This document shows positions 55,569 to 64,000 of a stretch of DNA of 64,000 bases, one piece after another. Source of the DNA: Marinibaculum pumilum. Its GTDB lineage: Bacteria > Pseudomonadota > Alphaproteobacteria > Ferrovibrionales > Ferrovibrionaceae. The DNA lies in NCBI RefSeq assembly GCF_042646425.1, contig NZ_JBHRTR010000024.1, positions 1-64,000 on the forward strand. The letters are read 5' to 3'. Made by a program: the position numbers and the translations under genes. Every line of letters begins with the position of its first letter. Position 1 is the stretch's first letter. Under the pieces are notes generated by a model. It made no database searches. It worked only from the letters and a program-made list of their open reading frames with translations, and was not told the origin of the DNA.

Positions 55569-56270
55569 TCAGCGCCCGTCGAGCAGCAGCAGGAAGCGCG
55601 CGGTCTGGGCCATGTCCTCGGCGATCGCGCGGCGTCGCTGCTCCGCCTCGCGGTCCGTGCCCCAGACCTCCGCCTGGTACAGCTCGTCCAGGAAGGCCGC
55701 GCGGAACGCGGCTTCCGGATCGAGCCGGCCCGCATCGAGGGCCAGGGTCACGACAGCCGAACCGGAGACCGCCACCAGGGTCTGCAGCGCGCCCAGCGCC
55801 AGGTCGCTGCGCGCCGCCAGCCGCGCGCTCAGCACCGCCGCCACCTCGGGTCGCTGGCTGACCGCCGAGATGCCGGAGGTGGTCTGCATCGGATGGCCGA
55901 CATGCTCGGCGAACCAGTCGAGCAGCGGCTGCCATTCCGCCCTCTGCCGCGCCACCAGTTCGGCCGGATCCGGTGCCCAATACGCCAGGGTATCGGTGTC
56001 GGTGTAGCGGACGAGCTCTGCGACATAGCGGTCGCGCTCGCCGGCGACCCGGTCGATGCCGGTATTCGCCAGCCGGGTCAGCGGCATGCTCAGCGGATCC
56101 ACCTTGTCGCCCTGCGCCCGCCATTCCTCGGCGATCGCCTCCGCCAGGTCCGGGGTCGGCAGAACCAGGTTGCGCCGCGTCGTGGTCGGCAGCGGCCGGT
56201 CATCGAGGCGGATGGCATGGCCGTCCGCATCGGGATGGACGGTAACCGTCTTGTAGAAACGCTTCGTCAT
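55569..56270 (-). CDS. ATP12 family F1-ATPase assembly chaperone
   Basis: A 233-residue ATP12 homologue, which binds the F1 alpha subunit during ATP synthase assembly in mitochondria and alphaproteobacteria. The N-terminus KRFYKTVTV and DGHAIRLDDRPLPTTTRRNLVLPT, the segment AIAEEWRAQGDKVDPLSMPLTRLANTGID and RYTDTDTLAYWAPDP are family landmarks. The gene is the last of the minus-strand series rarA, crcB, rluC, small ORF, HAD phosphatase, ATP12, an order I recall in other alphaproteobacteria. Confidence 0.92.
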   Translation of the reverse strand: MTKRFYKTVTVHPDADGHAIRLDDRPLPTTTRRNLVLPTPDLAEAIAEEWRAQGDKVDPLSMPLTRLANTGIDRVAGERDRYVAELVRYTDTDTLAYWAPDPAELVARQRAEWQPLLDWFAEHVGHPMQTTSGISAVSQRPEVAAVLSARLAARSDLALGALQTLVAVSGSAVVTLALDAGRLDPEAAFRAAFLDELYQAEVWGTDREAEQRRRAIAEDMAQTARFLLLLDGR

Positions 56271-56320
56271 GACGCTGCTTTGCCATGGCCGGGCCGGCCA
56301 GTTCAATCGCCTTGCGGCCG

Positions 56321-57055
56321 CTATGCCCCGCTCACTGCGGGGCCGAGGCTGCGGTCGGCCAGGATCCGGTCAACCAGCGGCGGGATCTCCTCCGGCGTGC
56401 CGGCCACCGCGATGGCGCCGGCATCACGCAGCAGCGCCGGCGGCGCTGTGCCCCAGGACACGCCGAGCGCTGCAACGCCGGCATTGCGCGCCATGTCCAT
56501 GTCGAACAGGGAATCGCCCACCACCACCGTGTCGGCGGCATCGGCACCGGTCAGCGCCAGCAGGTCGAGCACCATGCCGGGATGCGGCTTGCCGGGGCTC
56601 TCGTCCGGCGTGCGCGTGGCAACGAAGCGCTGCAGCAGGCCATGCCCGTCCAGCACCCGCTCCATCCCCCGCCGACCCTTGCCCGTGGCCACCGCCAGCA
56701 GCAGGCCGTCCGCCTCCAGCCGTTCCAGCACGGCGGGGATGCCCGGGAACAGCATCGATCCCTGTTCAGGGTCGCTGTCCAGCCGCAGGAAATGGTGGCG
56801 ATAGGCTCCGGTCAGCGCGGCGGCGGCCGCACCTTCCGGAACATCGCAGCCGATGGCGGCGCAGAGCCGGGCCATCGCCTCCGGCAGGTGGAGGCCGATG
56901 ACGCCATGCACGGCCGACGGCGCCGGTGCCGGGCGACCGGTCTCGGCAAAGGCGGCCTGCATCGCCGCCACGATGACGCCGGCGGAATCGACCAGGGTGC
57001 CGTCCATGTCGAAGATCACGAGGCGCAGGGGCGATGGGGCGGTGATCCGGGCCAT
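56321..57055 (-). CDS. HAD hydrolase, phosphoglycolate phosphatase-like
   Basis: A 244-residue HAD superfamily phosphatase. The nucleophile motif FDMDGTLVDS has D16 and D18; motif II is AVATGKGR; motif III lysine in GKPHPG; motif IV is VVGDSLFDMDMA. The helical cap between about 30 and 95 gives the phosphoglycolate phosphatase/beta-phosphoglucomutase class. Because it sits with rluC and atp12 it is commonly annotated Gph; the true substrate, phosphoglycolate or another small phosphate ester, is uncertain. It ends 50 bases before atp12 begins. Confidence 0.87.
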   Translation of the reverse strand: MARITAPSPLRLVIFDMDGTLVDSAGVIVAAMQAAFAETGRPAPAPSAVHGVIGLHLPEAMARLCAAIGCDVPEGAAAAALTGAYRHHFLRLDSDPEQGSMLFPGIPAVLERLEADGLLLAVATGKGRRGMERVLDGHGLLQRFVATRTPDESPGKPHPGMVLDLLALTGADAADTVVVGDSLFDMDMARNAGVAALGVSWGTAPPALLRDAGAIAVAGTPEEIPPLVDRILADRSLGPAVSGA

Positions 57056-57077
57056 CGGCGCGGCCGCGGCGGGAGGG

Positions 57078-57338
57078 CTATTCGATGGTCGTCAGGTGCC
57101 AGTTGAAGTCTTCTATCGAGCGGTCTTCCAGATAGTCGACCGCCCAGGGCGGCCCCACGAATTCCGGCTTGTTGAAAAGGTCATTGGCCACCAGGACGAC
57201 GGTATAGCCTTCCAGCCGGCGGGACAGCGCGGAGACGCTGCGCTTGGCCATGTCGTCGGTCGAGATCGCCTCATAGCTCACGTAGATGAGCTTGACCGCC
57301 TTTCCGTCCACATGGGTGTCGGCAATGTAGTACTGCAC
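57078..57338 (-). CDS. small protein of unknown function (86 aa)
   Basis: An 86-residue soluble protein I do not recognise. It alternates strands and helices: MQYYIADTHVDGKAVKLIYVSYEAI, then DDMAKRSVSALSRRLEGYTVVLVANDL and VGPPWAVDYLEDRSIEDFNW. Codon third positions are GC-rich as in neighbours and the composition is that of a folded protein. It sits 22 bases before the HAD gene and 131 bases after rluC on the same strand. It may be a lineage-specific insertion into an otherwise conserved gene row. Confidence 0.65.
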   Translation of the reverse strand: MQYYIADTHVDGKAVKLIYVSYEAISTDDMAKRSVSALSRRLEGYTVVLVANDLFNKPEFVGPPWAVDYLEDRSIEDFNWHLTTIE

Positions 57339-57469
57339 GGCTCACTTCCCGATCATTGGCGCGCATCTGCCAAGGGCAGCACGCAACTGTCCCGCATGGT
57401 CAATAAGGGTCGTGTCCGATTTACTCGGCCCCTCCCGCCCTTCGATCATGGCGATCCTTGTCACCACGA

Positions 57470-58477
57470 TCAATGCCGGTCCCTTGTCTCTTCGGCCGCG
57501 AAGCCGAGATATGCGATCGTCTCCCGCATATGTTCGGGCAATTCGGCCGCCACATCCAGCACCCCGCCCGCCGGGTGCGGCATCGTGATCCGGCGCGCAT
57601 GCAGATGCAGGCGGCGTGCCACACCGCCCGGCAGATGCGCCGCGGCGCCGCCATACTTGCCGTCGCCGAGGATCGGCGCGCCGATCTGCGCGCAATGGAC
57701 CCGCAGCTGATGGGTGCGCCCGGTCAGCGGCTGCAGCTCCACCAGCGCGGCGCGGCGTGCCGCCCGGTCCAGCACCCGGTAGTCCGTGACCGCGGCCTGC
57801 CCCTCCTCGTCGTCGACCTGCACGCGCTGGCCGCCGGGCCGGCCCGCCTTCACCAGCGGCATGACGATCCGTCCTTCCGGCTGCTGCGGCACGCCGGCGG
57901 TGACCGCCCAGTAGACCTTCCGGGCGTCGCGGCCACGGAAGGCCGCAGCCAGCTTCGCCGCCACCGCCGCGCTGCGCGCCAGCACCAGCACGCCAGAGGT
58001 ATCCTTGTCCAGGCGATGAACCAGGCGCGGCCGCTCCTTCGCATCAAACTGCAGGCCGTCCAGCATGGCGTCGATGTGGCGCTGCTGGTTCGTGCCGCCC
58101 TGCACCGCCAGGCCGGCCGGCTTGTCGAGGACGATTACCTGCGGGTCCATGTGCAGGACGCGATCGCGCAGCATCGCGATGTCCGCCGGGCGCGGCGCCG
58201 CCTGTGCCGGCCGCGCCGGCCCGGCTGCCGCCCTGGCACCGCCGGCGGCGGTCCTGGCCGCAGGGTCGGGTGCGGGCAGCGGCGGAACGCGGATCGACTG
58301 GCCCGGCTGCAGGCGGGTTCCCGCCTTGGCGCGGGCACCATCCACCCGCACCTGGCCGGTGCGCAGCAGCCGTTCCAGCCGGCCATGCGGCAGCTCGGGG
58401 AAGTGCCGCCTGAACCAGCGGTCCAGGCGCAGTTCCGCTTCGTCCTCTGCGACCTGTCGGGTCTCCACCTGGGTCAT
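57470..58477 (-). CDS. rluC: 23S rRNA pseudouridine synthase, RluC type
   Basis: A 335-residue RluA-family enzyme with an N-terminal S4 RNA-binding domain (about 14-65, LRLDRWFRRHFPELPHGRLERLLRTGQVRVDG) and a catalytic domain with HRLDKDTSG, where D157 is the nucleophile. QPLTGRTHQLRVHC and LHARRITMPHP are also typical. RluC modifies three uridines in 23S rRNA. A Pro/Ala-rich insertion (about 70-98) separates the domains and is longer than usual. The ATG at 58477 is 49 bases after crcB ends. Confidence 0.9.
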   Translation of the reverse strand: MTQVETRQVAEDEAELRLDRWFRRHFPELPHGRLERLLRTGQVRVDGARAKAGTRLQPGQSIRVPPLPAPDPAARTAAGGARAAAGPARPAQAAPRPADIAMLRDRVLHMDPQVIVLDKPAGLAVQGGTNQQRHIDAMLDGLQFDAKERPRLVHRLDKDTSGVLVLARSAAVAAKLAAAFRGRDARKVYWAVTAGVPQQPEGRIVMPLVKAGRPGGQRVQVDDEEGQAAVTDYRVLDRAARRAALVELQPLTGRTHQLRVHCAQIGAPILGDGKYGGAAAHLPGGVARRLHLHARRITMPHPAGGVLDVAAELPEHMRETIAYLGFAAEETRDRH

Positions 58478-58526
58478 CGCCCGATCGGCTCCCTCTTCCT
58501 CGGCCCCGCCCCGCGGCCCTGCCGGC

Positions 58527-58937
58527 TCAGCCGGCCACCAGCCAATGGCCCAGCCGCATGCCGCCGACCAGCCCGGCCACGGCCAGGGAAACGGAGGCGA
58601 CGACATAGACGATGGCAAGCAGATGCGTGCCGCGTTCCCAAAGCAGCATCGTGTCGAGCGAGAAGGTGGAGAATGTGGTGAAGGCGCCCAGGAACCCGAC
58701 CTGCAGGGCGGAACGCCCCACCAGCCCCAGTTCCAGCCGGGAAGCAAGGCCACCGACCAGCAGGCCCATCGCGACGGAGCCGAGGATGTTCGCCAGCAGG
58801 ATGCCGGTCGGGAAATGCCCGCCGATCAGATGCGCCTGCGCCCGCATCACCGCGGCCCCGAAATAGTGCCGCGCCAGCGCCCCGCAGGCGCCACCGATGG
58901 CGATGGCGACGGGCACCATCAGGGAATGTGCGGCCAT
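58527..58937 (-). CDS. crcB: fluoride channel CrcB/FluC
   Basis: A 136-residue four-segment membrane protein exporting fluoride. The N-terminal GGACGALARHYFG, the pore asparagine in GILLANILGS and the phenylalanine box FLGAFTTFSTFS are intact. FluC works as an antiparallel dimer. The ATG at 58937 follows AGGA. No fluoride riboswitch is recognisable in the 68-base gap to rarA, so expression may follow rarA. Confidence 0.92.
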   Translation of the reverse strand: MAAHSLMVPVAIAIGGACGALARHYFGAAVMRAQAHLIGGHFPTGILLANILGSVAMGLLVGGLASRLELGLVGRSALQVGFLGAFTTFSTFSLDTMLLWERGTHLLAIVYVVASVSLAVAGLVGGMRLGHWLVAG

Positions 58938-59005
58938 GTTCGATCCTGCCCTGCCCCATGTCCGATCCGCGGCGGCGCGCACAGTGCGTCGCGCGCCCGC
59001 CGCAA

Positions 59006-60337
59006 TCAACCGGAATCGCGCCCCCGCTGCTCGCGTCGCAGCCTTTCCCAGTTCGCCAGCCGCTCGCTGATACGCGCCTCCACGCCCCGGTCGCTGGGCC
59101 GGTAGAAGCGCTGCCGCCGCATGCCCTCCGGGAAATGGTCCTGGCCGGAGAAGGCCTCCGGGCTGTCATGGTCATAGGCGTAGCCGGCCGAATAGCCCAG
59201 ATCCTTCATCAGCCGTGTCGGCGCGTTGAGGCTGTGCAGCGGCGGCATCAGGGAGCCGGTGTCGCGCGCCGCCCGGTGCGCGGCGCCGAAGGCCTTGTAG
59301 GCGGCATTCGATTTCGGCGCGACCGCCAGGTAGATCGTGGCCTGGGCGATCGCCAGCTCGCCCTCTGGCGAGCCCAGGAAGTCGTAGGCGGATTTCGCTG
59401 CCAGGGCCTGCTGCAGGGCGTTGGGGTCGGCCAGGCCGATATCCTCCGAGGCGAAGCGCACCAGGCGCCGGACGATGTAGAGCGGCTCCTCGCCCGCATC
59501 CAGCATGCGGGAGAGCCAGTACAGGCCGGCATCGACGTCGGAGGCGCGCAGCGCCTTGTGCAGCGCGCTGATCAGGTTGTAGTGGCCGTCCTGCGCCTTG
59601 TCGTAGAGCGGCGCACGGCGCTGCAGCAGGTCCGCCATCCCGGCCGTGTCCAGCGGCGCCTCCGGTGCCAGGGCATCGATCTGCTCGGCCATGTTCAGGA
59701 GATAGCGCCCGTCGCCGTCGGCCAGCGCGCGCAGCGCCGTACGGGCCTCCGCCTGCAGCGGCAGGTCCGTGCCCAGCGCCGCCTCCGCCCGCTGCAACAG
59801 GGCCTCCAGTGCCGCATCGTCCAGCCGGTGCAGGACCAGCACCTGGGCGCGCGACAGCAGTGCGGCATTGATCTCGAAAGAGGGATTCTCGGTGGTGGCC
59901 CCCACCAGGGTCACCGTACCGTCCTCCACATAGGGCAGGAAGCCGTCCTGCTGCGACCGGTTGAAACGGTGGATCTCATCCACGAACAGCAGGGTGCCGC
60001 GACCCTCGCGGCGGCGGGCCCGTGCCTCGTCGAAGGCCTTGCGCAGGTCGGCCACGCCGGAGAAGACCGCCGACAGGGCGGTGAACTCCAGGTCGGAGTC
60101 CCGCGCCAGCAGGCGCGCGATGGTGGTCTTGCCCGTGCCCGGCGGCCCCCAGAGGATCAGCGAGGGCAGGTGCCGCGCCTGCAGCAGGCGCCGCAGCCCG
60201 CCCTCGGGTCGCAGCAGATGATCCTGCCCGACCACCTCGTCCAGGTTCGCCGGCCGCAGCCGGTCGGCCAGGGGCCGCGGCGCTTCCGCCTCCATGCCGG
60301 CGGCGGCGAACAGGTTCTGCGGCTCCCGGTCGCTCAC
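59006..60337 (-). CDS. rarA: replication-associated recombination protein A
   Basis: A 443-residue RarA/MgsA AAA+ ATPase acting at stalled replication forks with SSB and clamp loader. Walker A is GPPGTGKT at 64-71, Walker B LLFVDEIHRFN, sensor 1 GATTENPSFE, and the C-terminal helical tetramerisation part has LYWLSRMLDAGEEPLYIVRRLVRFASEDIGLADP. I take the GTG at 60337, which gives NLFAAAG and then PLADRLRP as in relatives; the internal ATG 14 codons later would remove the conserved start. Confidence 0.92.
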   Translation of the reverse strand: MSDREPQNLFAAAGMEAEAPRPLADRLRPANLDEVVGQDHLLRPEGGLRRLLQARHLPSLILWGPPGTGKTTIARLLARDSDLEFTALSAVFSGVADLRKAFDEARARRREGRGTLLFVDEIHRFNRSQQDGFLPYVEDGTVTLVGATTENPSFEINAALLSRAQVLVLHRLDDAALEALLQRAEAALGTDLPLQAEARTALRALADGDGRYLLNMAEQIDALAPEAPLDTAGMADLLQRRAPLYDKAQDGHYNLISALHKALRASDVDAGLYWLSRMLDAGEEPLYIVRRLVRFASEDIGLADPNALQQALAAKSAYDFLGSPEGELAIAQATIYLAVAPKSNAAYKAFGAAHRAARDTGSLMPPLHSLNAPTRLMKDLGYSAGYAYDHDSPEAFSGQDHFPEGMRRQRFYRPSDRGVEARISERLANWERLRREQRGRDSG

Positions 60338-60392
60338 CGGACCGGTCCCCGCTGCCCGCGCCCCCCGCCCTTGCGGCAGCGGCAGGAAGGGC

Positions 60393-61859
60393 TCAAGAGC
60401 GCACCTCGAGATTGAGGATCCGGGTGCCGCGGCGCAGCCGCAGGTGCCAGCTGCCGCGGTCGGCCTCCAGTTCCTGCAGCAGGTCGTCGACCAGCACCAG
60501 TTCCTGTTCGTTGAGGGAGACGAGGATGTCGCCGCGCTGCAGCCGGTAGTAGCCGGCGCGGCTGTCGCGGGCGATCTCCAGGACCACCACGCCTTCCACG
60601 AAGGGGTCGAGGCCGAGTTCCAGAGCCAGCGCGGGCGAGAGATTGCCGACGGTCGCACCGGCCAGCGGGTTGCGGCCGTCGATGGCGGTGCGGTCGCTGG
60701 GCGGATCCTCCGGCGCCTCGGCCAGGCGGATGTGGATCCGGGTCGGGGTGCCGTCGCGCCGCACCTCGATGTCGACCTCGTCGCCGGGCCGGCGGGTGGC
60801 GATCTGGAACTTCAGCGCCTGCGGGTCGTCCACCGTCCGCCCGTCGATCGCGGTGATGATGTCGCCGCGCTGCAGGCCGGAATCCGCGGCGGCGCCGCGC
60901 GGGTGGACATTGCTGACCAGCACGCCGTGCGGCCGGCCCATGTCCAGCGACCGGGCGATGTCGGAGGTGACCGCCTGGCCGGCCGCGCCGAGCCAGGGCC
61001 GGCGCAGCCCGTCGCCGGCCAGCGCATCGGCGACCACGGCGCGCACCAGGTCGGCCGGGATCGCGAAGCCGATGCCGTCCGAGCCGCCACCTTCCGAGAA
61101 GATCAGGGTGTTCACGCCGGCCAGCCGGCCGTCCAGGGTCACCAGGGCGCCGCCGGAATTGCCGGGGTTGATGGCCGCGTCGGTCTGGATGAAGGAATGA
61201 GTGTCCAGGCGCGAGACCCCGGTGCGGCCGACGGCGGAGACGATGCCGGAGGTGACCGACTGGCGCAGCCCGAAGGGATTGCCGATGGCAAGCACCAGGT
61301 CACCGACCTCCAGCTCCGCCATCTCCGCGAGTTCCAGGTGCGGCAGGGCCTCGTCCCCGGTGTCGATCTGCAGGATGGCCAGGTCGGAATGCGGATCCGA
61401 CAGCAGGACCCGGGCCTCGAACTCCCGCCGGTCGGGCAATGCCACTGTGATGTCGTCGCCGCCCTCGACCACATGGCGGTTGGTGACGATGACGCCGTCC
61501 GGATCGACGATCACGCCGGAGCCGAGGGAATTCTCCACCCGCTCCTGGGTCTGGCCGCCGAAGGCGCGGCCGAGGTCGGGGCCGAAGAAACGCTTGAAGA
61601 AGGGATCGTTGAACAGGGCCGACGGCGCGCGGCGCACCACGCGACGGCTGGCATAGATGTTCACCACCGCCGGCGAGGCGCTCTTCACGACCGGCGCGAA
61701 GGACAGCAGGACCTGGCCTTGCGACTGCGGCAGCTGGCGTTCGGCGGCGACCGACGCGGCCAGGGGAACGGCCTGCAGGGCGGCGGCCAGAAGCATGGCC
61801 GGAAGCAGGTGGCGGACGACCTGCCGGAGGCTGGCGGGATGCTGTGTCAGGCTGCTCAT
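60393..61859 (-). CDS. periplasmic DegP/HtrA-type serine protease
   Basis: A 488-residue Do-like protease and chaperone of the envelope. An N-terminal hydrophobic signal (about 15-38) is followed by the trypsin-like domain with H129, D159 and S235 (NRHVV, HSDLAIL, GNSGGA) and two PDZ domains (about 285-375 and 395-480), the first with DSGLQRGDIITAIDG. It degrades or refolds misfolded periplasmic proteins. It is separated from rplQ by 156 bases and from rarA by 55 bases. A sigma-E type promoter was not evident. Confidence 0.93.
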   Translation of the reverse strand: MSSLTQHPASLRQVVRHLLPAMLLAAALQAVPLAASVAAERQLPQSQGQVLLSFAPVVKSASPAVVNIYASRRVVRRAPSALFNDPFFKRFFGPDLGRAFGGQTQERVENSLGSGVIVDPDGVIVTNRHVVEGGDDITVALPDRREFEARVLLSDPHSDLAILQIDTGDEALPHLELAEMAELEVGDLVLAIGNPFGLRQSVTSGIVSAVGRTGVSRLDTHSFIQTDAAINPGNSGGALVTLDGRLAGVNTLIFSEGGGSDGIGFAIPADLVRAVVADALAGDGLRRPWLGAAGQAVTSDIARSLDMGRPHGVLVSNVHPRGAAADSGLQRGDIITAIDGRTVDDPQALKFQIATRRPGDEVDIEVRRDGTPTRIHIRLAEAPEDPPSDRTAIDGRNPLAGATVGNLSPALALELGLDPFVEGVVVLEIARDSRAGYYRLQRGDILVSLNEQELVLVDDLLQELEADRGSWHLRLRRGTRILNLEVRS

Positions 61860-62015
61860 GCCCCTGACATAGAACCGGCGCGCTCCCGCTGCAACGGGGC
61901 GCGCCGGGTCCGTTCGGCGCCGCGCCGGGCGGCGCGGCGATGCCTGGACGGCGGCCCGGAAGGCCCGGCCGACTCGGCCGGCCCCATCGGGCCCGTCAGG
62001 ATCACGCAGGCTGCG

Positions 62016-62438
62016 TCAGGCAGCCTGGGCTTCGTCCTCGTCCTCGTCGACCGGGCCGGAATCCAGCCCCTTGGCCGTCGGGTCGCGATCGACCAGTTCC
62101 AGCACCGCCATCGGCGCCATGTCGCCCTTGCGGAAGCCGGCCTTGACGATCCGGCAATAGCCGCCTGTGCGGTCGGCGTAGCGCTCCGCCAGGGTGTCGA
62201 ACAGCTTGTCCACGGCCGCCTTCTCCGGCAGCTTGGCCAGCGCCTGACGGCGGGCATGCAGGTCGCCCCGCTTGCCCAGGCTGATCAGCCGGTCGACGAT
62301 CGGCTTCAGTTCCTTGGCCTTCGGCACGGTGGTCCGGATCTGCTCGTGCTTGATCAGCGAGGACGCCATGTTGCCGAACATGGACAGACGGTGCTGGGAG
62401 CGTCGGCCCAGCTTGCGATGGGCGTTACGATGCCGCAT
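62016..62438 (-). CDS. rplQ: 50S ribosomal protein L17
   Basis: A 140-residue L17. MRHRNAHRKLGRRSQHRLSMF, KELKPIVDRLISLGKRGDLHARRQAL and the KAGFRKGDMAPMAVLELV block are conserved. The tail from DRDPTAKGLDSGPVDEDEDEAQAA is acidic and extends past the core, as in other alphaproteobacteria. It closes the ribosomal alpha operon, 68 bases after rpoA. Confidence 0.98.
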   Translation of the reverse strand: MRHRNAHRKLGRRSQHRLSMFGNMASSLIKHEQIRTTVPKAKELKPIVDRLISLGKRGDLHARRQALAKLPEKAAVDKLFDTLAERYADRTGGYCRIVKAGFRKGDMAPMAVLELVDRDPTAKGLDSGPVDEDEDEAQAA

Positions 62439-62506
62439 GGGTAACTCCTTCGCCGGCCGGCGGCGCGATCGTCACGATCGCCGCCGGGCCGGATGACAGT
62501 ACTGCC

Positions 62507-63523
62507 TCAGTAGTTCTCCTGAAGCTTCTTCGCCATTTCCTCGACATTGTCTGGCGGCCAGTTCGGCACGTGCATGCCGAGATGCAGCCCCATCTGCGCG
62601 AGGACTTCCTTGATTTCATTGAGCGACTTGCGGCCGAAGTTCGGCGTCCGCAGCATCTCGCTCTCGGTCTTCTGGATCAGATCGCCGATATAGACGATGT
62701 TGTCGTTCTTCAGGCAGTTCGCCGACCGGACCGACAGCTCCAGCTCGTCGACCCGGCGCAGGAGGTTCGGATTGAACTCCGGCTCCGAGGGCATAGCCTC
62801 CTCGGTGCGCTTGGTCGGCTCCTCGAAGTTGATGAACAGCTGCAGCTGGTCCTGCAGGATCCTGGCGGCGATGGCGACCGCGTCGTCCGGGTTCACCGTG
62901 CCGTTGGTCTCCACCCGCATCGACAGGCGGTCATAGTCCAGGACCTGGCCTTCGCGGGTGTTCTCCACCTTGTAGGAGACCTTCCGCACCGGGCTGTACA
63001 GCGCGTCCACCGGGATCAGGCCGATCGGCGCATCTTCCGGCCGGTTCGACGCGGCGGAGACATAGCCCTTGCCGGCCTCGACCGTCAGCTCCATGCGGAT
63101 CGCGGCCTCGGAATCCAGGGTGCAGAGCACCAGGTCCGGGTCCATGATCTCGATGTCGTGGCCGGTCTCGATCATGCCGGCGGTGACCTCGCAGGGCCCC
63201 GTCGCCGTCAGGGTCATCCGCTTCGGCCCCTCGCCATGCATGCGCAGGGCCAGGCTCTTCACGTTCAGAACGATGTCGGTGACATCTTCCTGCACCCCGG
63301 GAATCGACGAGAATTCGTGCAGCACACCGTCGATCTTGATCGCGGTGACGGCCGCACCCTGCAGGGAGGAGAGAAGCACCCGGCGCAGGGCATTGCCCAG
63401 GGTCAGGCCGAAGCCCCGCTCCAGCGGCTCGGCGACCAGCGTGGCCACCCGGCCCTGCTCGCCGGCGCTTTCCACCTGCAGCTTGTTGGGCTTTATCAGC
63501 TCCGTCCAGTTTCGCTGAATCAC
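62507..63523 (-). CDS. rpoA: DNA-directed RNA polymerase subunit alpha
   Basis: A 338-residue alpha subunit. The N-terminal dimerisation domain (about 1-235) has NWTELIKPNKL and the conserved GFGLTLGNALRRVLLSSLQGAAVTAI; the C-terminal DNA-binding domain (about 255-320) contains LELSVRSANCLKNDNIVYIGDLIQKTESEMLRTPNFGRKSLNEIKE, including the activator contact face. The length fits alphaproteobacteria. It lies between rpsK (240 bases) and rplQ (68 bases) on the minus strand. Confidence 0.98.
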   Translation of the reverse strand: MIQRNWTELIKPNKLQVESAGEQGRVATLVAEPLERGFGLTLGNALRRVLLSSLQGAAVTAIKIDGVLHEFSSIPGVQEDVTDIVLNVKSLALRMHGEGPKRMTLTATGPCEVTAGMIETGHDIEIMDPDLVLCTLDSEAAIRMELTVEAGKGYVSAASNRPEDAPIGLIPVDALYSPVRKVSYKVENTREGQVLDYDRLSMRVETNGTVNPDDAVAIAARILQDQLQLFINFEEPTKRTEEAMPSEPEFNPNLLRRVDELELSVRSANCLKNDNIVYIGDLIQKTESEMLRTPNFGRKSLNEIKEVLAQMGLHLGMHVPNWPPDNVEEMAKKLQENY

Positions 63524-63763
63524 GTGCTCACCTCATCGCTGGCATCGGCGGCCGGCGTCCGGCACCGTCCGCATCGCAGAGCCGCCGCAAGGGTGCGGCC
63601 GATCCGGACGGGCTGCCACGTTCCGCCGGTCCCGGCTCTGGTATCTGTCTCGGGCGCGCCGTCCGGTCCGGCATAGCGCCCATGGCGCGGCGCGGCAGGC
63701 CCCCTCGGGAGCGGCCACGCCGGGCCGGCGGTCGCGGCGCCGTCGCGACGGCGCCGCCAGGGC

Positions 63764-64000
63764 TCAGACGCGCCGCCGCTTCCGCGGCCGGCAGCCGTTG
63801 TGCGGGATCGGCGTGACGTCGCGGATCGTGGTGATGCTGAAGCCGACGGCCTGCAGCGCACGCAGCGCCGATTCCCGCCCGGAGCCGGGGCCCCGCACCT
63901 CGACCTCCAGGGTCTTCACACCGTGTTCGGCCGCCTTGCGGCCGGCATTGTCGGCGGCGACCTGTGCGGCATAGGGGGTCGATTTCCGCGATCCCTTGAA
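63764..64000 (-). CDS. rpsK: 30S ribosomal protein S11, partial
   Basis: The final 78 residues of S11; the start lies beyond the window edge. FKGSRKSTPYAAQVAADNAG, then KTLEVEVRGPGSGRESALRAL and the C-terminal DVTPIPHNGCRPRKRRRV are unmistakable. It is the upstream member of rpsK-rpoA-rplQ on the minus strand. The 240-base gap to rpoA is rather long for this operon. Confidence 0.97.
   Translation of the reverse strand, partial: FKGSRKSTPYAAQVAADNAGRKAAEHGVKTLEVEVRGPGSGRESALRALQAVGFSITTIRDVTPIPHNGCRPRKRRRV

Noticed and set aside
58938..59005. Fluoride riboswitch before crcB
   Set aside because: The 68-base gap lacks the conserved GGNGAUG and CUGAUG elements of the crcB motif.
61918..61939. 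Hairpin of nine GC pairs between the protease gene and rplQ as terminator
   Set aside because: No T run follows on either strand; in such GC-rich intergenic sequence a perfect stem of this size is weak evidence.

Overview
This is a gene-dense chromosomal segment of very high GC from an alphaproteobacterium, most likely in or near the Rhodospirillales. The evidence is a MipZ division-site ATPase, an ATP12-type F1 assembly chaperone beside RluC, FluC, RarA and a HAD phosphatase, and an S11 - RNA polymerase alpha - L17 cluster whose sequences look alphaproteobacterial. I cannot name the genus. No rRNA, CRISPR array, intact insertion sequence or prophage is visible. Most of the window is ordinary housekeeping and catabolic chromosome; the unusual points are local.

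Layout. 0-8 kb: a phasin with two distant upstream TGC-rich sites of the PhaR type, a lipoprotein of unknown role, a PBP5-like D,D-carboxypeptidase fused to a SPOR domain, PsuG, and a membrane class III adenylate cyclase overlapping an amidohydrolase. 8-12 kb: a nucleotide-sugar cluster (phosphomannomutase/phosphoglucomutase, UDP-glucose dehydrogenase, GalU) for envelope polysaccharide precursors. 12-14.6 kb: a membrane J-domain protein, a VWA-like protein and MipZ. 14.8-20.3 kb: two flavoprotein oxidoreductases, a fatty acid desaturase and an MHS-type transporter on the plus strand. 20.3-28.2 kb: a minus-strand leucine/isovalerate block (MccB, methylglutaconyl-CoA hydratase, MccA, HMG-CoA lyase, a SLC13-like permease, DUF1489 and an HpxZ-like protein). 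28.5-30.7 kb: two secreted PRC-barrel paralogues in tandem and an SDR. 30.8-35.8 kb: an HCCA-isomerase-like protein, a CPA1 antiporter and a divergent MocR/PaiB pair with a likely operator between them.

35.9-47.4 kb: an acyl-CoA dehydrogenase/RidA/thiolase operon, divergent AidB with a secreted NTF2-like protein, a two-gene chemoreceptor (exported Cache-like sensor plus MCP), then malic enzyme MaeB with isovaleryl-CoA dehydrogenase. 47.4-51.5 kb: a 54-residue ORF, tRNA-Leu(GAG), a stand-alone FliN/SpoA protein, and LipB overlapping a NodU/TobZ-type carbamoyltransferase. 51.5-55.4 kb: propionyl-CoA carboxylase with acylphosphatase. 55.6-61.9 kb: ATP12, a phosphoglycolate-phosphatase-like HAD protein, a small unknown protein, RluC, the fluoride channel, RarA and a DegP-type protease. 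62-64 kb: L17, RpoA and the end of S11.

Taken together the window encodes odd-chain and branched-chain acyl-CoA catabolism (Ivd, Mcc, LiuC, MvaB, Pcc, MaeB, thiolase), carbon storage control (phasin), polysaccharide precursors and envelope maintenance. The best candidates for new biology are the carbamoyltransferase coupled to lipB, the split chemoreceptor with a possible RBS-occluding hairpin, the orphan SpoA protein/tRNA/microprotein locus, the paired exported PRC-barrel proteins, and a family of double-hairpin intergenic repeats present three times.
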